Below, piece after piece: positions 61,048-64,000 of a stretch of DNA of 64,000 nucleotides. The position numbers and the translations under genes are program-made. The stretch is from Gp13-AA77 sp035578005 (GTDB lineage Bacteria > Acidobacteriota > Terriglobia > UBA7540), in assembly GCA_035578005.1 (NCBI GenBank), contig DATJYK010000237.1, positions 1-64,000 on the forward strand, written 5' to 3'. The notes beneath the pieces are model-generated. The model worked only from the letters and a program-made list of their open reading frames with translations. It did not search any database and was not told the origin of the DNA. The first letter of the stretch is position 1. Each line of letters opens with the position of its first letter.

Positions 61048-61869
61048 TTAGGCAGGCTTTCGTGTCCAGGCGGCAATCAAAGAGGGAAACACCACGACGC
61101 CTCCACTGGCTACCACTTCGGTGCGTATGCGCTGCTCGAGGGTGTCAAGATCCATCTCCGTGGCCAGCATCTGGCCCCGTTCCCCCATGGAGTCGAGCAA
61201 AGCCGCGGTGAAACCAGCCGCCACCCCATAGCCCTCGAAGTCCGGGCCTCCGCCGATCTGGGCATCGAGACGCATTTGGGGCGCCGGCAATCGGGCGGCG
61301 ATGAAATACTCGTACAGGCGCAGTCCGATGGACGTGTCTCCTCCCGCTGCCTCGAGGGTCTCTACGATCCAGCGATCGTTTCGTCTGAAGACGGGCAGTT
61401 CGTGAAGGGAGCGCACTCCCGTGCAATCCGGTTCCTGGAACATCACGAGACCGCCCGGGCGCAGCTTACTCCCGAGCTTGCGCAAGGCGCCAACCGGGTC
61501 GGGGTAGTACACCAAAATGAATCGCCCCACGACGGCGTCGAAGGGCTGGTCGAAATCCATCTCGGCCGGATCGCCTTCCAGGAAGAACATGTTCGGGAAC
61601 GCCTCGGCCCGTTGCTTTGCGATCTCCAGTACCTCCGGCAAGCGGTCGACGCCAACCACGGTGCCTTCGGGTCCGACGATTTGAGCCGCCAAGAGGGCGA
61701 CTGCCCCTGTTCCAGTGCCGACATCCAGAACCCGCATTCCAGGTCGAATGCCCGCTTCCAACAGGGCTTGCCTGGTGAAGCTCTCATAGAGCCGCGCCTG
61801 TTTTTCCAGCCACCGGAAGGCGAGCTGTGTCGTCAACGGATATGTGGTGGAGCTTTCATGTGGGCTCAC
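61048..61869 (-). CDS. Class I SAM-dependent methyltransferase
   Basis: About 273 residues. SAM-binding motif I is 'VLDVGTGTGAVALLAA', then 'GVDRLPEVLEIAKQRAE', 'FDAVVGRFILVYYPDPVGALRKL' and 'LRPGGLVMFQEPD'. The C-terminal half (about 150-273) is a helical cap typical of UbiE/Coq5-like small-molecule methyltransferases. GTG 61869 is preceded by GAAAGGAAGG and is preferred over the GTG at 61905. Substrate unknown; no biosynthetic neighbours. Confidence 0.9.
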   Translation of the reverse strand: MSPHESSTTYPLTTQLAFRWLEKQARLYESFTRQALLEAGIRPGMRVLDVGTGTGAVALLAAQIVGPEGTVVGVDRLPEVLEIAKQRAEAFPNMFFLEGDPAEMDFDQPFDAVVGRFILVYYPDPVGALRKLGSKLRPGGLVMFQEPDCTGVRSLHELPVFRRNDRWIVETLEAAGGDTSIGLRLYEYFIAARLPAPQMRLDAQIGGGPDFEGYGVAAGFTAALLDSMGERGQMLATEMDLDTLEQRIRTEVVASGGVVVFPSLIAAWTRKPA

Positions 61870-61950
61870 GGGACCTTCCTTTCGTTCCACGCCGATCGTC
61901 GTCACCCGGACTTCGGTTCAGAGCAGGCGACTGCGCTCCGGCGATTCTCC

Positions 61951-64000
61951 TTAAAACATCAACTTGGCTGCGAACTGGATCTCTCGAGCATTGAATACAT
62001 CGCGCGGGCTGAAGAGGAGCACTGGAAGAGTAAACCCAGCCGGGGACGGCTGAGGCGCCGCATTCGGGCACGTCAGGATGTTTCCGCTTCCGCATGTTGT
62101 ATTGAGGTCCTTAATGTTCGTCCGGTTGAAGGCGTTGAAGGCATCCACGGTCAATTCCAGACGCGCCTGTTCTTTCAGCTTAAAGCTCCGGCCTACTCTC
62201 AAGTCGACGGCGCCAAACCCTGGCCCGGTGTAGCTATTTCGCCCCAACGGGCATCCTGCGGGACACCCCGGCGAGCCAGCCGGGTATCCCGGGCGGTCGT
62301 TGAGCGGATTCCCGTCGTTGTTGAGGTCGTTGCCCGCATAGATCGTATACGGGGTGCCGCTCTGAACCGTAATCAGCCCATTGAACTGCATACCGCGCAG
62401 CACGGGAACCTTGTCGGGTGCCGAGCTTGTGAAACTGAGCACAAACCGGTGCCGCATGTCCTGGCGCGAAACCGACTTCTCCAGGCTAAGGCTCGTCTGA
62501 GGAAAGTCGCCCAGGTTGCTGATCGAATCCACGTTGGAGATGGTCTTGGAATACGTGTAGCTGCCTCCCACGCCTAAATTGCCGCCCATGCGCTTCTGCA
62601 CTTCCAACGTTCCGCCGTTGTAATCGGAAAAGCCTCCGTTGTAGCTGACGAAAAAGTCGCCGAGCGCCGGGTACAACAGATGGGAAGAGTAAATGGGTGT
62701 GCCGTCGGGCTGCGTGGCGCCCGAAAGAGGCGCGTTGAGATTTGTTGATATCGCGAGCAGGTTCGGTGCTCGCACAAAGAGGTAGCCGGCGCTGAAAATC
62801 ACATCCTTCGAAGCTTGATGCGCAACCTGCATGCTGGCGTGATAGGCGTAGGGATTACGCTGCGCGCCGTCCTTGTTCACCGATAGATTCGCCGAGCACC
62901 CCGGCGGGGTCTCGCTGAGGCAGGAAGGCTGAGGGACCGCTCCGGTCTCAAGCAGGTTAAGGGCGGCCGCCGTGGGCGCACTGGGTCCTTGCGCGGGTGT
63001 TATCGTGCCCTGATAAAAGACCCCGGGCACTGGCGCGACGCCGGGAAACAGTGTGCTGGCGCCGGGCAGATTTCCCCGGCTGATGTCCTGGGCTACGTTG
63101 AAGACCTGGCCGATGCTGCCTGCGACCCGGTCTGTGAAGATGCCAAAGCCCGCGCGCACCACCGTGGCTGAACTCGGCGCGTAAGCCAGGCCAAGCCGCG
63201 GCTGGAAATTGCTGAGGTCATTGCGGGTGGCAAACGGAGAGGGATAGGTTTCGAAGTCCCAGCGCAATCCATAAGAGACCGAAAGCCGGGGCGTCGCTCT
63301 CCACTGGTCCTGAGCGAAGAATCCGTAAGCGTTGTAAGGGAAATGAAAGCGGGTGGCGTTTTGCCAGGTCGAAGGAACGGCTGAGTTCCAGGAAGTGCTG
63401 TAGGGTGGCTGAGAAGTGGCGCCTGTCAGGAATGGCCACCAGAAAACCACCGGCCCGTTGGCAGGGCTGTTCGAGGCCGGGCCGAACGTCAGGAGCGCAT
63501 TCAAGCCTGGGAAGATGATGCGCGCGGGAAAGAACAGGTCCCAGGTGCTGTCGTCGATCAGCCGGTTGAAGTCGACGCCTGCTTTGATCGCGTGTCCTCG
63601 GAACTCGTCCAGGACGCTATCGGAAACCTGCAGCCTGCTTTCACGGTAGAAGTCAAAGTCGCTGTAAGTCTTGCCGAGCAGGAGCAGATTTGAGATCTCG
63701 AAAGCCGGCTCACTGGTGACGGGCGCGTAGCCAAAGCTTCGTCGCGCCCACTGTACGCGGGCCTCATTCACCGCGTGCGAAGAGAGGACGGCCGTCTCAT
63801 CCGCCAGCAGCGCCTGATCCCGAACCGTCACGTTTCGCGCAGCCGACGACATCACCGAGTCTCGGCCTCCGCCACCGGGGAACGTGTCATCGCCGGTGGA
63901 AGTGAAGTTGTAACGAAGCGAGAGACGCTGAGCGCGGCCCAGTGATTGATCAAACTTGGCGAGACCTTGGTCGTAATTGGCAGTCCGCACCTGATCGAGG
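61951..64000 (-). CDS. TonB-dependent receptor (Oar-like), C-terminal part, runs off the right edge
   Basis: At least 683 residues, open to the window end with no start. It is the barrel part of an outer-membrane TonB-dependent receptor of the Oar/carboxypeptidase-regulatory-like type abundant in Acidobacteriota: 'DQSLGRAQRLSLRYNFTST', 'NEARVQWARRSFGY', 'AYGFFAQDQWRATPRLSVSYGLRWDF', 'RAGFGIFTDR', 'GGSYTYSKTISNVDS', 'DMRHRFVLSFT', 'VDAFNAFNRTNI' and the C-terminal 'AREIQFAAKLMF' ending in Phe. Probably takes up oligosaccharides or other large substrates. The plug domain and any N-terminal Ig-like domain lie beyond the window. Confidence 0.92.
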   Translation of the reverse strand, partial: LDQVRTANYDQGLAKFDQSLGRAQRLSLRYNFTSTGDDTFPGGGGRDSVMSSAARNVTVRDQALLADETAVLSSHAVNEARVQWARRSFGYAPVTSEPAFEISNLLLLGKTYSDFDFYRESRLQVSDSVLDEFRGHAIKAGVDFNRLIDDSTWDLFFPARIIFPGLNALLTFGPASNSPANGPVVFWWPFLTGATSQPPYSTSWNSAVPSTWQNATRFHFPYNAYGFFAQDQWRATPRLSVSYGLRWDFETYPSPFATRNDLSNFQPRLGLAYAPSSATVVRAGFGIFTDRVAGSIGQVFNVAQDISRGNLPGASTLFPGVAPVPGVFYQGTITPAQGPSAPTAAALNLLETGAVPQPSCLSETPPGCSANLSVNKDGAQRNPYAYHASMQVAHQASKDVIFSAGYLFVRAPNLLAISTNLNAPLSGATQPDGTPIYSSHLLYPALGDFFVSYNGGFSDYNGGTLEVQKRMGGNLGVGGSYTYSKTISNVDSISNLGDFPQTSLSLEKSVSRQDMRHRFVLSFTSSAPDKVPVLRGMQFNGLITVQSGTPYTIYAGNDLNNDGNPLNDRPGYPAGSPGCPAGCPLGRNSYTGPGFGAVDLRVGRSFKLKEQARLELTVDAFNAFNRTNIKDLNTTCGSGNILTCPNAAPQPSPAGFTLPVLLFSPRDVFNAREIQFAAKLMF

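Noticed and set aside
57481..62577. Plus-strand frames of 399, 612 and 649 residues across 57481-62577
   Set aside because: They run antisense through several separate minus-strand genes with recognised families, and the encoded sequences have no domains.

Overview
The window reads as chromosomal DNA of an Acidobacteriota member, probably of the Solibacter/Bryobacterales or Terriglobia type. The main support is three PadR-type regulators, each upstream of an FtsX-like permease of the 'acidobacterial duplicated orphan permease' (ADOP) type. High GC, a Gram-negative envelope gene set (KDO synthesis, an Omp85 protein, TamB, an Oar-like TonB receptor), Tat-exported enzymes and many small interspersed repeats agree with this. 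No tRNA, rRNA, CRISPR array, integrase or transposase was recognised.

Layout. 1-2.7 kb: Crp/Fnr-type regulator, a small unknown protein and a sulfatase-modifying-factor-fold protein. 2.9-6.8 kb: pyrG with a strong promoter, a four-helix-bundle (S23/IVP) gene that looks like an inserted cassette, kdsA and a DUF4188 protein. 7.1-9.8 kb: a secreted GH37/GH63-like hydrolase, an ECF sigma factor and its zinc-finger anti-sigma factor, with a long hairpin between the last two. 9.8-13.1 kb: a trans-sulfuration enzyme and glgX on the minus strand. 13.3-21.5 kb: a permease remnant and two PadR-ADOP pairs, separated by about 1.4 kb of gene-free, repeat-rich DNA. 21.5-26.4 kb: an AT-richer RibD/DHFR-type reductase and a very large propeller hybrid histidine kinase. 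26.7-30.9 kb: a cytochrome P460 with a TPR tail and the third PadR-ADOP pair. 31-35 kb: exported proteins (Ser/Ala-rich protein, esterase, thioredoxin-like protein, DUF2911). 35-42.7 kb: an envelope operon of an Omp85 protein with seven POTRA-like repeats, a SurA-N-like chaperone that appears to start at ATT, and TamB. 42.7-49.8 kb: a SEC-C protein, a coiled-coil protein, and a divergent pair of Tat-exported sugar enzymes (Gfo/Idh/MocA oxidoreductase and GH2 glycosidase). 50-54 kb: an unknown exported protein, a glutathione peroxidase, a cytochrome P450 and a 59-residue ORF. 54.8-59.4 kb: an Old Yellow Enzyme homologue with a DapA-family aldolase, facing a second DapA-family protein with an NAD-dependent epimerase. 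59.4-64 kb: acetyltransferase, DinB protein, methyltransferase and the C-terminal part of a TonB-dependent receptor that runs off the right edge.

Coherent functional groups are lipopolysaccharide precursor supply (pyrG gives CTP, kdsA gives KDO-8-phosphate), outer-membrane protein and lipid transport (Omp85/SurA/TamB), periplasmic carbohydrate turnover, and ADOP transport under PadR control. The least explained material is the intergenic DNA: an interspersed motif in five copies, a 44-bp inverted repeat enclosing tandem 13-mers, several quasi-palindromic simple-sequence elements, and the S23 gene flanked by complementary A-rich and T-rich tracts. Family assignments are from recognition of the translated sequences; no database search was possible.
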